DNA from: Colwellia sp. 1_MG-2023
GTDB taxonomy: Bacteria > Pseudomonadota > Gammaproteobacteria > Enterobacterales > Alteromonadaceae
Assembly: GCF_030546755.1 (NCBI RefSeq)
Contig: NZ_JAUOPE010000010.1
Location: 89,985-153,984 of the forward strand
Reading direction: 5' to 3'
Length of the DNA stretch: 64,000 nucleotides
A model generated the notes under the pieces. That model was not told the DNA's origin, searched no databases, and saw nothing but the letters and a program-made list of their open reading frames with translations. A program made the position numbers and the translations under genes. Below, one piece after another: positions 36,849-46,662 of this stretch (within the stretch, counting starts at the first letter, position 1; each line of letters begins with the position of its first letter).

Positions 36849-37901
36849 ATGGCTGAATTTTTTTCTCATATCGCTTTTGCACAAATGTTAATGTGCGCTT
36901 TGTTATTATTTCCGCTTAGAAAGCAAAATTCTTCAATCCCGCTTTATATCTTATTAATGCTCTGTGGCTCAGGTTATCTATTGAGTGCATTATTTTCTCC
37001 AATAGAAACAGGCTCCATTTTATGGTGGCTTGGGCGTATTGGCGGTAATGCATTACCTGGCGTATTTTGGTTAGTGAGTTTAAGCGTTTTTGGTGATCAT
37101 ATCGTGCTGAAACGTTGGCAATATATTGTGGCATCTTTAACGTTACTTGTGCCATTGTGTGTCACATTAATACAGATGACGTTTTCAATCTCGCTCAAAG
37201 AACATGAAGGTTTGTATGGTTTAACTACTTATGGCGCTTTATTATTAGAGTTAGTTTTGATATCTCACGCGTTAATTATCTCTATTAAACATTGGCGTGG
37301 CGATTTAGTACAAGAAAGGCGCTATATCAGGGGCAGTGTTATCGCCGTAGCTTCACTATATATTATTTTAGTGATGCTGCTTGAACAGCTACTGAAAATT
37401 GACTGGCCGCCATTAGAGATTATTTCAAGCCTTTTACTTGCCATTTTAGTCACCGGCGTAAACTTCTTTTTATTCCAATTACGCGAATCCAGTTTATTTG
37501 AATCTGTTGGTCAAAATTCTAATGCTCCCAAATCTGTGTCGCCTGATTCAAAAGGTTCTTTAGAGTTGAAGAAAATCATAGCGTCAATGGAAAAAGATAA
37601 ACTATATCAACAAGATGGTATGACGATTTCTGGTTTAGCTAAACATTTAGCTATTCATGAGTATAAGCTTAGAAATTTAATTAATGGTGAATTAAATTAT
37701 CGAAATTTTAATGATTTTTTAAATTTTTATCGCATTAAAGAAGTGACAGAAAGTTTGACTTCGCCTTCTTTTAGCCATTTACCCGTGTTAACTCTGGCGT
37801 TAGAAAGTGGCTTTAGAAGCTTAAGTTCTTTTAATAAAGCGTTTAAAAATACTCATGGCATGACACCTACAGAATATAGAAAGAAAAATTTAACTGAATA
37901 A
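36849..37901 (+). CDS. AraC-family regulator with seven-helix membrane sensor
   Basis: About 350 residues. The N-terminal half has seven hydrophobic helices (for example AQMLMCALLLFPLR, PLYILLMLCGSGYLL); the C-terminal 100 residues are an AraC/XylS DNA-binding domain (MTISGLAKHLAIHEYKLRNL and FRSLSSFNKAFKNTHGMTPTEY). Membrane-embedded AraC regulators of this type sense extracellular or membrane signals. The ATG at 36849 has no ribosome binding site; a TTG nine codons upstream (36822) is an alternative start. It lies between the receptor and the cytochrome operon, and the paired 21-bp repeats in both promoters are the expected target. Confidence 0.88.
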   Translation: MAEFFSHIAFAQMLMCALLLFPLRKQNSSIPLYILLMLCGSGYLLSALFSPIETGSILWWLGRIGGNALPGVFWLVSLSVFGDHIVLKRWQYIVASLTLLVPLCVTLIQMTFSISLKEHEGLYGLTTYGALLLELVLISHALIISIKHWRGDLVQERRYIRGSVIAVASLYIILVMLLEQLLKIDWPPLEIISSLLLAILVTGVNFFLFQLRESSLFESVGQNSNAPKSVSPDSKGSLELKKIIASMEKDKLYQQDGMTISGLAKHLAIHEYKLRNLINGELNYRNFNDFLNFYRIKEVTESLTSPSFSHLPVLTLALESGFRSLSSFNKAFKNTHGMTPTEYRKKNLTE

Positions 37902-37979
37902 TACCTAAATTTATACTTTTTAATCTATTGAAATTTAATTGAAAAAATCAATTTTCATTAAATGAATTAGTTAATTTTT

Positions 37980-38038
37980 ATAATTCGTCAGCTTTTTTTT
38001 ATAATTCGTCAGCAAATTTAATTAGGTCACACTATAGT
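37980..38038 (+). promoter_or_regulatory. AraC-type operator and promoter of cytochrome operon
   Basis: Identical direct repeats ATAATTCGTCAGC at 37980 and 38001, 21 bp apart; TATAGT begins at 38033, 26 bp after the second CGT, exactly as in the receptor promoter. No good -35 box. Confidence 0.75.
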
Positions 38039-38069
38039 GAAACTATCTACGGCTTGATGAAGTGTATCT

Positions 38070-38708
38070 ATGCTCAAAATTAATGTTACTTTTTATTATC
38101 ATTTAATCGGAATAATTGCGGCCGGTTTGTTGTTTGTTTTTTCTTCGGTTGTTAATGCTAACGACGCTGAGCAAATGTACACACAATGCGCAACTTGTCA
38201 TGGTGATAAAGGGCAAGGTAATGCACTCTTAAAGTCGCCAGCTTTGGCGGGGCTATCTGCCGAATATATTACCCGACAATTAAATAATTTTAGCTCAGGT
38301 GTGCGAGGCTCTCATGAAAAAGATGCCTTAGGTAAACAAATGTTGGCCATTAGCCAGTCACTAGATAAGAACAAGGATGTTCCCGTATTATCAAAATATA
38401 TTGAATCGTTACCGGTAGCAAATCAATCTCAAGAAATTTCTGGAGATTTAAAAAATGGTAGCCGATATTATCAAGCAAAATGTGGTGCTTGTCATAGCGG
38501 TAAAGCGGAAGGTAATCCCGCCTTTAAAGCCCCTAAACTTGCAGGGCAAAATATTGATTATCTTCGCCGACAAATGCAAAACTTTGTCAGTGGGATAAGA
38601 GGAACTCATGCGGAAGATAAGCTTGGTCGTCAAATGGCGATGATGGCAAAAACAACTTCGGGCAAAGAGTTAGAAGACATATTACATTTTATTGCTCAGC
38701 AAAAATAA
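38070..38708 (+). CDS. Periplasmic di-haem cytochrome c (c4-like)
   Basis: 212 residues. Signal peptide (IIAAGLLFVFSSVVNA), then two homologous cytochrome c domains with haem sites CATCH (residues 40-44) and CGACH and distal Met (GKQMLAIS, GRQMAMMA). The GNALLKSPALAGLSAEYITRQ / APKLAGQNIDYLRRQ duplication is typical of cytochrome c4. Shuttles electrons in the periplasm; here it is first in an operon with a peroxidase and a beta-helix cytochrome, 12 bp before the next gene. Confidence 0.93.
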   Translation: MLKINVTFYYHLIGIIAAGLLFVFSSVVNANDAEQMYTQCATCHGDKGQGNALLKSPALAGLSAEYITRQLNNFSSGVRGSHEKDALGKQMLAISQSLDKNKDVPVLSKYIESLPVANQSQEISGDLKNGSRYYQAKCGACHSGKAEGNPAFKAPKLAGQNIDYLRRQMQNFVSGIRGTHAEDKLGRQMAMMAKTTSGKELEDILHFIAQQK

Positions 38709-38720
38709 ATAGACGTTATT

Positions 38721-39968
38721 ATGAATAAATTTTCTATTTATCTACTCATAATATTTTGTTTTATTGTTTCGCCTGATTTATCGGCGCAGCGTGGCGATTT
38801 TGTCTTAGCAGAAAATTGCCCTCCAAGCTTTGAATTAACGGAGCAAGGGGTTTGTCGCTTATTAACGCGTTATCAGTTTTATAGCTCGGTACAAAATAAA
38901 GGCTTAGGCGGCACTCGTACCAATTTACCTGCGCATCGTGATGGTTTTACCCCCGCGCAAATCGATTTAGGACGATTTTTATTTTTTGATCCTGCACTGT
39001 CAAAAGATGGTTCCATTTCTTGTGCTAGTTGTCATCAGCCGGATAAAGGCTTTAGTGATGACCTTGACAGAAGTATAGGAATAACAGGGGAAAAAGTTGC
39101 ACGTTCAGCACCAACGTTATGGAACGTCGCTTTTGTTGATAAATTCTTTTGGGATGTTCGCGCAAATTCGCTTGAAGAGCAAGCCATGGGGCCGTTATTT
39201 GACCCACTCGAAATGGCTAACACTCCTGAGCAACTTCTTTCAACATTACGTAATAATCAAGATTATCTGGCAATGTTTGCCCAGGCGTTCCCACAAGAAA
39301 ATACCATTGAACTCGCTCAGATTTATACAGCATTAACCGCGTTTCAAACCTCGTTAATTTCGTTAAATAGTCGATACGATCAATATGCGCATGGCTATCA
39401 TCAAGCGTTAACAAAAAATGAAATTGCTGGCTTAAATGTTTTCCGATCTTTTGTTGCTCGTTGCGCAGAATGCCACCAACCTCCGCTTTTTACGAATAAT
39501 GAAATTGCTGTGATTGGTGCACCAGAGCCAGAAGGCAGAGCTTTAGACATAGGTGCAGAAAAAACCTATAACGCACCTAAATTACGAGGCGCTTTTAAAG
39601 TACCTACTTTAAGAAATATTACTAAATCAGCCCCCTATATGCATTCAGGGCGTTACGATAATTTAAGAGATGCGGTTAAATTTTATAATGATGGTCGCGG
39701 TAATTCAGTACCAGAAGGTGAGGAAATGCTTTTACATTGGCACATTTCAGAGCCCAATTTAACCGATGATGAACTAGATTTAATTGTAGAGTTTCTAGGG
39801 ACGTTAACGGATGAAAGTTTAACTCCGCAAACCCCGAATAAAGTACCTTCGGGTTTACCCGTAATTGATGCGAATTTTCAGCAACAAAAACAGCGTTTAA
39901 TAACGTCAAATCAACAGATTCAACAAAATAAACATAAAAATAATATAGACAGGCAAAGTGGGGAATAA
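38721..39968 (+). CDS. Di-haem cytochrome c peroxidase-family protein (MauG/CcpA)
   Basis: 415 residues. Signal peptide (IYLLIIFCFIVSPDLSA) and two haem c sites, CASCHQPDKGF and CAECHQPP, in the order of bacterial di-haem peroxidases and MauG. The block FFDPALSKDGSISCASCHQP is characteristic. It could reduce hydrogen peroxide or oxidise a protein or small molecule using the cytochrome encoded upstream. Gln/Asn-rich tail after about residue 375. Ends one base before the next ATG, so translation is coupled. Confidence 0.92.
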   Translation: MNKFSIYLLIIFCFIVSPDLSAQRGDFVLAENCPPSFELTEQGVCRLLTRYQFYSSVQNKGLGGTRTNLPAHRDGFTPAQIDLGRFLFFDPALSKDGSISCASCHQPDKGFSDDLDRSIGITGEKVARSAPTLWNVAFVDKFFWDVRANSLEEQAMGPLFDPLEMANTPEQLLSTLRNNQDYLAMFAQAFPQENTIELAQIYTALTAFQTSLISLNSRYDQYAHGYHQALTKNEIAGLNVFRSFVARCAECHQPPLFTNNEIAVIGAPEPEGRALDIGAEKTYNAPKLRGAFKVPTLRNITKSAPYMHSGRYDNLRDAVKFYNDGRGNSVPEGEEMLLHWHISEPNLTDDELDLIVEFLGTLTDESLTPQTPNKVPSGLPVIDANFQQQKQRLITSNQQIQQNKHKNNIDRQSGE

Positions 39969-39969
39969 T

Positions 39970-41511
39970 ATGAGTTCAGGAAAAATATTAGGTGCAGTAT
40001 TAGTTATAGGTGCATTTGTCGGAGGCATGTATTTTGGCGGCAATCAAAACCCCGTGCCAGTCATTACTAAAAGTTCTGGTGGTGCTAGTTATGGTGGTGG
40101 CTACGATAAGGCCGCTGATAGTGATGCAACTGCTGGCACAAGTTCAACGCGTGTAAAATATAAGAGTGAAGTTGCTGATAGAAGTATTGCTGGCGAAACT
40201 CATGTCGTCAATGATGGCGAATCTATCATGGATGCAGTACAAAAAGCTAAGCCGGGTGACACTATTCAAGTTATGCCGGGTACTTATCATGAAACGGTTT
40301 ATATTGATAAAGATAACATCAGCATTATTGGTGTCATTCAAAAAGGTAAACGCGCGACGTTAGATGGTGAGAAAAAGCTTAATGATGCCATTTTATATTC
40401 TGGTAATAATTTTATTGTCGAAAATTTAGTGATCACTAACTATAAAGGCAATGCCATTATGGGGCAGGCGGGCAATAACTTTGAAATTCGTAATAACATC
40501 ATTGTTGATACGGGAGTTTACGGTATTTTCCCTCAGCTTGGTAAAAATGGCGTCGTTGAATACAACATTATTTCAGGTATTGAAGATGCCGCTATTTATG
40601 TGGGTATGAGTGATAACATTCATGTTGCCTACAATGATGTTTTTGATAGCGTTGCCGGAATTGAAATTGAAAACTCACGTCATGCCATTGTTGAAGATAA
40701 TTATGTCCATAATAATACGGGCGGAATTTTAGCATTTATCACCCCAGGCTTACCGATTAAAACCACTTACGATGTGATTATTCGTAATAACTTTATTACT
40801 GATAACAATACGAAAAACTTTGGTGCGCCAGGTTCAACGGTTGGCGGTATTCCTGCCGGCACAGGTATTTTAATTATGGCGGCTGATGATGTTGTTGTTG
40901 AGGGAAATATAATAACCAACAATAAAACGGCGGGAATATTAATTACTGATCATAACAATGCGCCAAATGTCACGATAGATCCAGAGTCGGATCCTGCGCC
41001 TGATCGTGTCATGATTTTAGATAATTTAATGTTGAATAATGGTTATGACACCATTGATGAAGCGAAAGCATTGATGTTGACTGAATTCAAACAAGGTTAT
41101 CCAGATATTCTTCAAGTGGGAGCTACCCAAGACAGCTGTATTATTAATCGTCATCGTTATGTTTCTGTTGGTGTAAATAAATGGGCAGAATGTGATTTTA
41201 CTAATACAGACACTATCGTGAGTTACTTGCTTGAAGAGCCTGTTGCACCACGTGTGATTGACCCATCTGAGCGCGGTAAAGTGGTATACAACGGTATTTG
41301 TGCTGGATGTCATACATATACTGGCAGAATGATTGGTCCTCCAGTTCAAATTATTCAAGCGTTATATATGGATAACCCACAAGGTATAGCTGACTATATT
41401 GCTAGCCCAACGAAAAAGCGTGAAGATTATCCTGAAATGCCTCCGCAAAACTATTTAGATGAAGAAACACGTTTAGCAGCAGCTAAGTACATGTTGAGTA
41501 GAAAAAGATAA
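39970..41511 (+). CDS. Membrane-anchored parallel beta-helix protein with C-terminal cytochrome c domain
   Basis: 513 residues from the ATG at 39970, with GGGGAA before it; the ATG is preferred to the GTG four codons upstream. An N-terminal helix (ILGAVLVIGAFVGGMYFGG) anchors it facing the periplasm. Residues about 60-370 are a right-handed parallel beta-helix with repeated N-x-I turns (for example NNFIVENLVITNYKGNAI, RHAIVEDNYVHNNTGGI), as in NosD or pectate-lyase-like proteins. The last 90 residues are a mono-haem cytochrome c domain with CAGCH near 445 and a distal Met in YPEMPPQNY. Such a fusion suggests carbohydrate or cofactor binding coupled to electron transfer; substrate not known. 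Confidence 0.9.
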   Translation: MSSGKILGAVLVIGAFVGGMYFGGNQNPVPVITKSSGGASYGGGYDKAADSDATAGTSSTRVKYKSEVADRSIAGETHVVNDGESIMDAVQKAKPGDTIQVMPGTYHETVYIDKDNISIIGVIQKGKRATLDGEKKLNDAILYSGNNFIVENLVITNYKGNAIMGQAGNNFEIRNNIIVDTGVYGIFPQLGKNGVVEYNIISGIEDAAIYVGMSDNIHVAYNDVFDSVAGIEIENSRHAIVEDNYVHNNTGGILAFITPGLPIKTTYDVIIRNNFITDNNTKNFGAPGSTVGGIPAGTGILIMAADDVVVEGNIITNNKTAGILITDHNNAPNVTIDPESDPAPDRVMILDNLMLNNGYDTIDEAKALMLTEFKQGYPDILQVGATQDSCIINRHRYVSVGVNKWAECDFTNTDTIVSYLLEEPVAPRVIDPSERGKVVYNGICAGCHTYTGRMIGPPVQIIQALYMDNPQGIADYIASPTKKREDYPEMPPQNYLDEETRLAAAKYMLSRKR

Positions 41512-41550
41512 TTTAACTAACTGATTTTTCAGTATAATTAAAGAAATATA

Positions 41551-41577
41551 AAAAGGAACGTAATGTTCCTTTTTTTG
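41551..41577 (+). terminator. Terminator of cytochrome operon
   Basis: Stem AAAAGGAAC / GTTCCTTTT with a 5-base loop and T-run. Confidence 0.88.
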
Positions 41578-41824
41578 TATCTTAAAAACAAAAATTACGT
41601 TAATTGCAGTTGCCCACTTTTCAAATTAACCAAGCGATAAACTGAAAAAACAGCAGTTTCTCACTTAATTTTTCATTTCTTGTGATTAATCTCTGTGTTT
41701 TACCTTTCATTAACACAATAAAATTGTTAAGTTTATTCGCACAATAACAAGGACGTTAAATAAGTGGCTCGATCATTTTGTCACTTTCTCGTCTAGACAT
41801 TTACTTTAAGTCTATGGAATAGAT

Positions 41825-43789
41825 ATGACCTTTCTTTTTAAAATCACTTTATTTATTTTTACTTTCGCCTTTGCTAATACCGCTAAAATTGCAGCAAAAA
41901 CCAACGACAGCTTGCTGCCTTTGGAGGTTTATAGCGAACTTCCCAATAAAAGTTTGGTAAGAGTGTCTCCTAGTGGAGATCGAATATCTTATCGTTTGAC
42001 TGAAGATGGCAAAGACTACTACCTCATTCTAGATACTAAAAAAAATAAAATATTACACGGTTTTGACGTATCAGAAGTGAAGCCAGTGAATGCTTATTTT
42101 ATTAATGAAGACCAAGTTATTTTAATCTTAACTAAAAGAAAGAAAATTCGAGGTTATATAGGGTTTTATGATATTGATTATGGTTTTATTTTTGATTTGA
42201 ATAACAAAGAACTAAAGCCTTTACTACAGCCGGGCAATGGAATTAGTTCAGGCCAAACCGAATTTGGTAGAATAATTGGATTGTCAAAAGATCAACGATG
42301 GGCATTCATGCCGGCTTATGCAAGATATAAAGGAAGCTCAGTTGGTATGGCAAAGTTAAGTTTGATGAAAGTAGATTTAAAAGATCCTGAACGAAAACCT
42401 AAAATATTTGTACAAGGAACTGGCGATACTATTGATTATTTTATTGGTGAAAACAGTAATGTTTTAGCGCGTGAACGTTATGATCATGAAACGGATTTGC
42501 ATGAAATTGACGCCTATACCGATAAAGGTTGGGAAACAATTTTTAGTGAAAAAACTCCTTATATTGTCAGATCTTTTTCTGGTGTAACTGCTGATGGAAA
42601 ATCTTTGGTGATGGTAAAAGATAATGAGAAAGGAAGAGACGCCTATTATCTATTGTCGTTATCTGATGGCTCAATTTCAGAGCCTTTATTTGAACGAGAT
42701 GATGCTGATATTGAACAAGTATTATCGACCATTAATCGCGTTGTCTACGGTGTAAAATATGCAGGATTCACTCCTAGCTATGCTTTTTTTGATGAGAGTA
42801 AAAACCTCGAACTGGAAAAGTTAAAAGCAGAGTTTCCTTCAAGTAGCATTACATTAGTTGATTTTACCCCTAACTGGGAAAAGATAATTACATATATTGA
42901 AGGTGATGGTTTGGCGGGAGATTATATTTCTTATGAAAAAGGTCAATTGTCTTTAGTGGCTAAGCAACGAGCGGAAGTTTCGTGGGAAGATGTTAATAAC
43001 GTTGTTGAATTCAAGTTTAAAGCTCGAGATGGCTTAACAATTCCAACCTTATTAACTATTCCCAATTCTGCTGTGAATAGTAAAGAGAAAATGTCAGCGA
43101 TTTTAATGCCACATGGTGGACCAGAGTCATATGATAGAAAAACCTTTCACTGGATGGCGCAGTATTTCGCAAACCGAGGGCATTTAGTTATTCAACCGCA
43201 ATTTAGGGGATCGTCTGGCTTTGGTGCTAAGCATACGTTAAAAGGTCGTGGCGAATGGGGTAAAAAGATGCAAGATGATTTAACAGATGCAGTAAACAAA
43301 CTTGTAGATATGGGAGAAGTAGATCCCAATAAAGTCTGTATTGTTGGTAGTAGTTACGGTGGTTATGCCGCATTAGCCGGTGCAACCTTTACTCCTCAGT
43401 TGTATAAATGCGTAGTAGCGATTAATGGCGTGGGTGATATCAATGACATGCTTGATGAAGAAAAGCAAAGTCATGGAGAAGATAGCGCTGCATTAGCTTA
43501 TTGGAAAGAAGTTACAGCCAAAAATAAAATTACTCATGAATTTTTAGCAAGTATCTCCCCTGCAAAACATGCCGACAAAGTTCAAGCGCCGACATTCATT
43601 ATTTATGGAACGAGAGATGATGTCGTTGACCCTGAACAATCAGAAAACATGTATGATGCGTTAAAAGATGCAGGTAAGAAAGTAGAACGATTAGAACTTG
43701 TCGGAGTAGGCCATCACTTTAAGACTAAAGAAACTAGACTAAAAGTCTTAACAGCTATTGATAAATTTGTGAGCAAGCATATTCATTAA
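41825..43789 (+). CDS. Exported S9-family prolyl oligopeptidase-like serine peptidase
   Basis: 654 residues. Signal peptide (ITLFIFTFAFANTAKIAA), a seven-bladed propeller-like N-terminal part, and an alpha/beta hydrolase domain: nucleophile Ser in VGSSYGGYAALAG, acid Asp in YGTRDDVVDPEQ, and base His in GVGHHF. Cleaves peptides in the periplasm or outside. It follows a 250-bp gap after the cytochrome terminator, so it is probably an independent gene. Confidence 0.93.
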   Translation: MTFLFKITLFIFTFAFANTAKIAAKTNDSLLPLEVYSELPNKSLVRVSPSGDRISYRLTEDGKDYYLILDTKKNKILHGFDVSEVKPVNAYFINEDQVILILTKRKKIRGYIGFYDIDYGFIFDLNNKELKPLLQPGNGISSGQTEFGRIIGLSKDQRWAFMPAYARYKGSSVGMAKLSLMKVDLKDPERKPKIFVQGTGDTIDYFIGENSNVLARERYDHETDLHEIDAYTDKGWETIFSEKTPYIVRSFSGVTADGKSLVMVKDNEKGRDAYYLLSLSDGSISEPLFERDDADIEQVLSTINRVVYGVKYAGFTPSYAFFDESKNLELEKLKAEFPSSSITLVDFTPNWEKIITYIEGDGLAGDYISYEKGQLSLVAKQRAEVSWEDVNNVVEFKFKARDGLTIPTLLTIPNSAVNSKEKMSAILMPHGGPESYDRKTFHWMAQYFANRGHLVIQPQFRGSSGFGAKHTLKGRGEWGKKMQDDLTDAVNKLVDMGEVDPNKVCIVGSSYGGYAALAGATFTPQLYKCVVAINGVGDINDMLDEEKQSHGEDSAALAYWKEVTAKNKITHEFLASISPAKHADKVQAPTFIIYGTRDDVVDPEQSENMYDALKDAGKKVERLELVGVGHHFKTKETRLKVLTAIDKFVSKHIH

Positions 43790-43825
43790 TTTACTTACTC
43801 AAACCTTACTTAAAGTATTTTAAAG

Positions 43826-43853
43826 AAAAGCTCAGCATTGCCTGAGCTTTTTG
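43826..43853 (+). terminator. Terminator of S9 peptidase
   Basis: Stem AAAGCTCAG / CTGAGCTTT, 6-base loop, T-run. Confidence 0.85.
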
Positions 43854-44306
43854 CTGTTTAAGGCATATTTTGTGTTAATTTCACTCTTTATGATCATTTC
43901 TAATGTTTAATGAGCCCCTTATAGTAATAGAAATTGCGGGGTGGCTCCTATTAACAATACTTTTTTGGATTTTAATGATAGCCAGCTATATAAGCTCCTT
44001 GCTTTCATTGCCTCAAGTAAGCAACACTATAACGTATTGAAAATATAGTGTTTTTAATTTAATTCGTTGATTGGTGTTACCTAAAGGCAACACTAATTAA
44101 GCGTTTTATTCATGCTTTATTTACTACATTACCATCAGCTTATTGCAACTTATTGATTATTAGGTACTTTATTGTTTTGGCATTAAAGTTGATATCTCTC
44201 TATTGAAAGCACTGAAAAGTAATAGCGAATCTAAACAACAAGCTTTATTTAAGTGTTAATTAAATTAAATTAAATAGAATTATTTAAACAATAAGTGAGA
44301 GGAAAA
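43854..44306. other. Intergenic region
   Basis: About 450 bp without a supported gene; AT-rich and containing the EF-hand gene promoter. No repeats or RNA structure recognised. Confidence 0.4.
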
Positions 44307-44528
44307 ATGATGAAAAATTTAACGACGATGTTATCAGTTGTAGTGATGTTAGTGTCTATTAATGCTTATGCAGGTTCTGATTTTGAAAAGTATGATCTTG
44401 ACGGTAACGGTGTGATCAGTGAATCAGAAGCCCAAAGTAATTCTGCATTAGCAGAGCAATTTAAAAAGTTAGACGCTAATGGTGATGGTGAATTAAGCAA
44501 GGAAGAGTTTGCAAGTTTTTCAGGTTAA
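44307..44528 (+). CDS. Secreted EF-hand calcium-binding protein
   Basis: 73 residues from the ATG at 44307, which has GAGAGGA upstream. Signal peptide (LTTMLSVVVMLVSINAYA) and two EF-hand loops: DLDGNGVISESE and DANGDGELSKEE, both with Asp and Glu ligands at positions 1, 3, 5 and 12. Calcium binding in the periplasm; role unknown. Confidence 0.88.
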   Translation: MMKNLTTMLSVVVMLVSINAYAGSDFEKYDLDGNGVISESEAQSNSALAEQFKKLDANGDGELSKEEFASFSG

Positions 44529-44674
44529 TAAAGACGTTTGACTCCCCTTTATTTGATAAGAAATGCATGTTTAGTTGTTTATATCATGATAAATCAATAT
44601 TTACTGGCTAAACTCAGCGATTTTTAATAAGCACCAGTCAGTATCAGTAAACAGCTAGCTTGATTTTTATTATT

Positions 44675-44712
44675 AGCAGCCTTTAAGTGTATAACTTAAA
44701 GGCTGCTTTTTG
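44675..44712. terminator. Bidirectional intrinsic terminator
   Basis: Stem AGCAGCCTTTAAGT / ACTTAAAGGCTGCT with a 5-base loop and T-run; between the convergent EF-hand and MATE genes. Confidence 0.9.
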
Positions 44713-44728
44713 TTGATACTTGGTTAAT

Positions 44729-46189
44729 TTAAACCAATTTCAGTTTCCAATGGCCTTTTCTAAACGTCAGCCAGCCAACGAGCGCGAATATACTTTGTGC
44801 GATAGTGATCGCTAAAAATACGCCAGTAGGACCTAAGTCAAACCATTTTGCTAAGCCATAAGCGACAGGTATTTGAATAAGCCAATAACAAACAAAATTT
44901 ATTTTTGTTGGTGTCATGGTATCTCCAGCACCATTAAATGCTTGCACTAAAATCATACCGAGGGCAAAAAAACCATTGCCATAACTAATATACCGTAAGC
45001 AGTCTACGCCATATTTAATAACATTTTCATCACTGGTAAATAAGCCGATTATATGGCTTGGAATAGTGATAAATATTAAGGCAACAGCAAGTAAAAAGTA
45101 AATATTATACTTGGCGATGCGCCAAACTGATTGCTCAGCTCTGTCTGGTTTATTAGCGCCAAGGTTTTGTCCAACTAAGGTTGCTACCGCATTACTTAAA
45201 CCCCAAGCAGGTAATATCACAAACATAATAACTCTGATCGCAATGGTATAACCTGCTACCGCATCACTACCATAAGTAGAAACGATTCTAACTAAAGCTA
45301 TCCAACTTGCGGTGGCAATTAAAAATTGAATTATTCCCCAAAATGATACCTTTAGAAGTTTTAAACAAACTTCGGTTTGGATAAGTAAATGTTTCAACGT
45401 AATTTTAATGCGCCCTGCAACACCAAACAAATAACTAAGTTGATAGATTACGCCGACACCTCGCCCAATGTTTGTCGCAACAGCAGCACCCGTTAAACCC
45501 ATCTCAGGAAATGGGCCAACGCCATAAATTAGCAGAGGATCTAATACTATGTTTATTCCATTAGCTAACCATAAAGAACGCATCGCGATAGAGGCATCTC
45601 CAGCTCCCCTAAAAATAGCGTTAATCAAGAACAAGTATAATATGGTAATTGAACCTGACAGCATAATGGTCGTATAGGTTTTACCTTCTTTGATTAACGT
45701 TTCGCTGCCGCCCATTAACCTTAAAATGTCTTCAGCAAAATTTAATCCGATAAAGCCGACAACCAGTGCTACGGCCATGCCTATCCATAACGTTTGGCCT
45801 GCTACCACATCAGCTTGTTCAATATTTTTTTCACCGTATCGACGTGCGATGGTTGCCGTTACGGCCATACTTAAGCCAATTGCGAGGGCATATAAAAGCG
45901 TTAAAACAGCCTCGGTTAAGCCGACGACGGCAACCGCTTGTGCGCCTAAACCCGAAACGAAAAAGATATCGGTAATAGCAAAAATAGACTCCATTAGCAT
46001 TTCTAACACCATAGGCACGGCGAGCAAAAACGCGGCAACGCCAATCGAACCTTTGGTTAAATCTTGATGATTGCCTTTTAATGACTGTTTGAATAATTGT
46101 TTTATGCTTAATTTTTGTTGAAGCTTTTCGTTATTAGCATCAACGTTTGTTTCTCCTTCATGGAGATTGGTTGTTTTTTGTGTGTTCAA
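44729..46189 (-). CDS. MATE-family efflux transporter
   Basis: 486 residues, twelve helices in two homologous halves. FLLAVPMVLEMLMESIFAIT and the second-half PAWGLSNAVATLVGQNLGANK are family signatures. Cation/drug antiport across the inner membrane. Start TTG at 46189 with AAAGG about ten bases upstream; no in-frame ATG lies before the first helix. A soluble, charged 45-residue N-terminal extension precedes helix 1. Confidence 0.93.
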   Translation of the reverse strand: MNTQKTTNLHEGETNVDANNEKLQQKLSIKQLFKQSLKGNHQDLTKGSIGVAAFLLAVPMVLEMLMESIFAITDIFFVSGLGAQAVAVVGLTEAVLTLLYALAIGLSMAVTATIARRYGEKNIEQADVVAGQTLWIGMAVALVVGFIGLNFAEDILRLMGGSETLIKEGKTYTTIMLSGSITILYLFLINAIFRGAGDASIAMRSLWLANGINIVLDPLLIYGVGPFPEMGLTGAAVATNIGRGVGVIYQLSYLFGVAGRIKITLKHLLIQTEVCLKLLKVSFWGIIQFLIATASWIALVRIVSTYGSDAVAGYTIAIRVIMFVILPAWGLSNAVATLVGQNLGANKPDRAEQSVWRIAKYNIYFLLAVALIFITIPSHIIGLFTSDENVIKYGVDCLRYISYGNGFFALGMILVQAFNGAGDTMTPTKINFVCYWLIQIPVAYGLAKWFDLGPTGVFLAITIAQSIFALVGWLTFRKGHWKLKLV

Positions 46190-46604
46190 AGTTTTTGACC
46201 TTTTGAAACGCCAAATAAGTATTTGGCTACTATCAAGTTAACTTCATTCTATAAAAGAATGAAAATAGTTGTTAAAACGGGAAAATAGGGAATACCAATA
46301 CGTATCATTACGTAAGGAAAGCCTGTCGATAGGTGACAGTCAATCTTAAGTGATAGTTGTGTTTGGTAATGTTAACAGTATCGCCAATCGCAATTGACGT
46401 CGTTGCTTATTTTATGCAAAAAAACTGTTAGGACAGATCCCATAAATTACAATATCAGCGATAACATGTGTTGATATAATTGAATTGTTCATTGTCTCGC
46501 TCTCCATGGGATAAACTTTGATAAGTAAATTTAGCATGTCAGCGCTTGATTAAAAAGTCAACTCACATCCCACAAGAAATAATTTCAATCCTAATATTTT
46601 AAAT
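46190..46604. other. Intergenic region
   Basis: Divergent promoters of the MATE transporter and of the Pyr2C reductase. No gene is seen; the operator of the reductase is listed separately. Confidence 0.4.
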
Positions 46605-46617
46605 TTGTATACAGTAT
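46605..46617. promoter_or_regulatory. Predicted GntR operator, Pyr2C reductase promoter
   Basis: TTGTATACAGTAT, 46 bp before the start; matches the sites at 51804 and 60266 in 12 of 13 positions. Confidence 0.7.
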
Positions 46618-46662
46618 GCAATAATGCATTAATTGTTTTAATGTAAATATAAAAGGTTCTAT

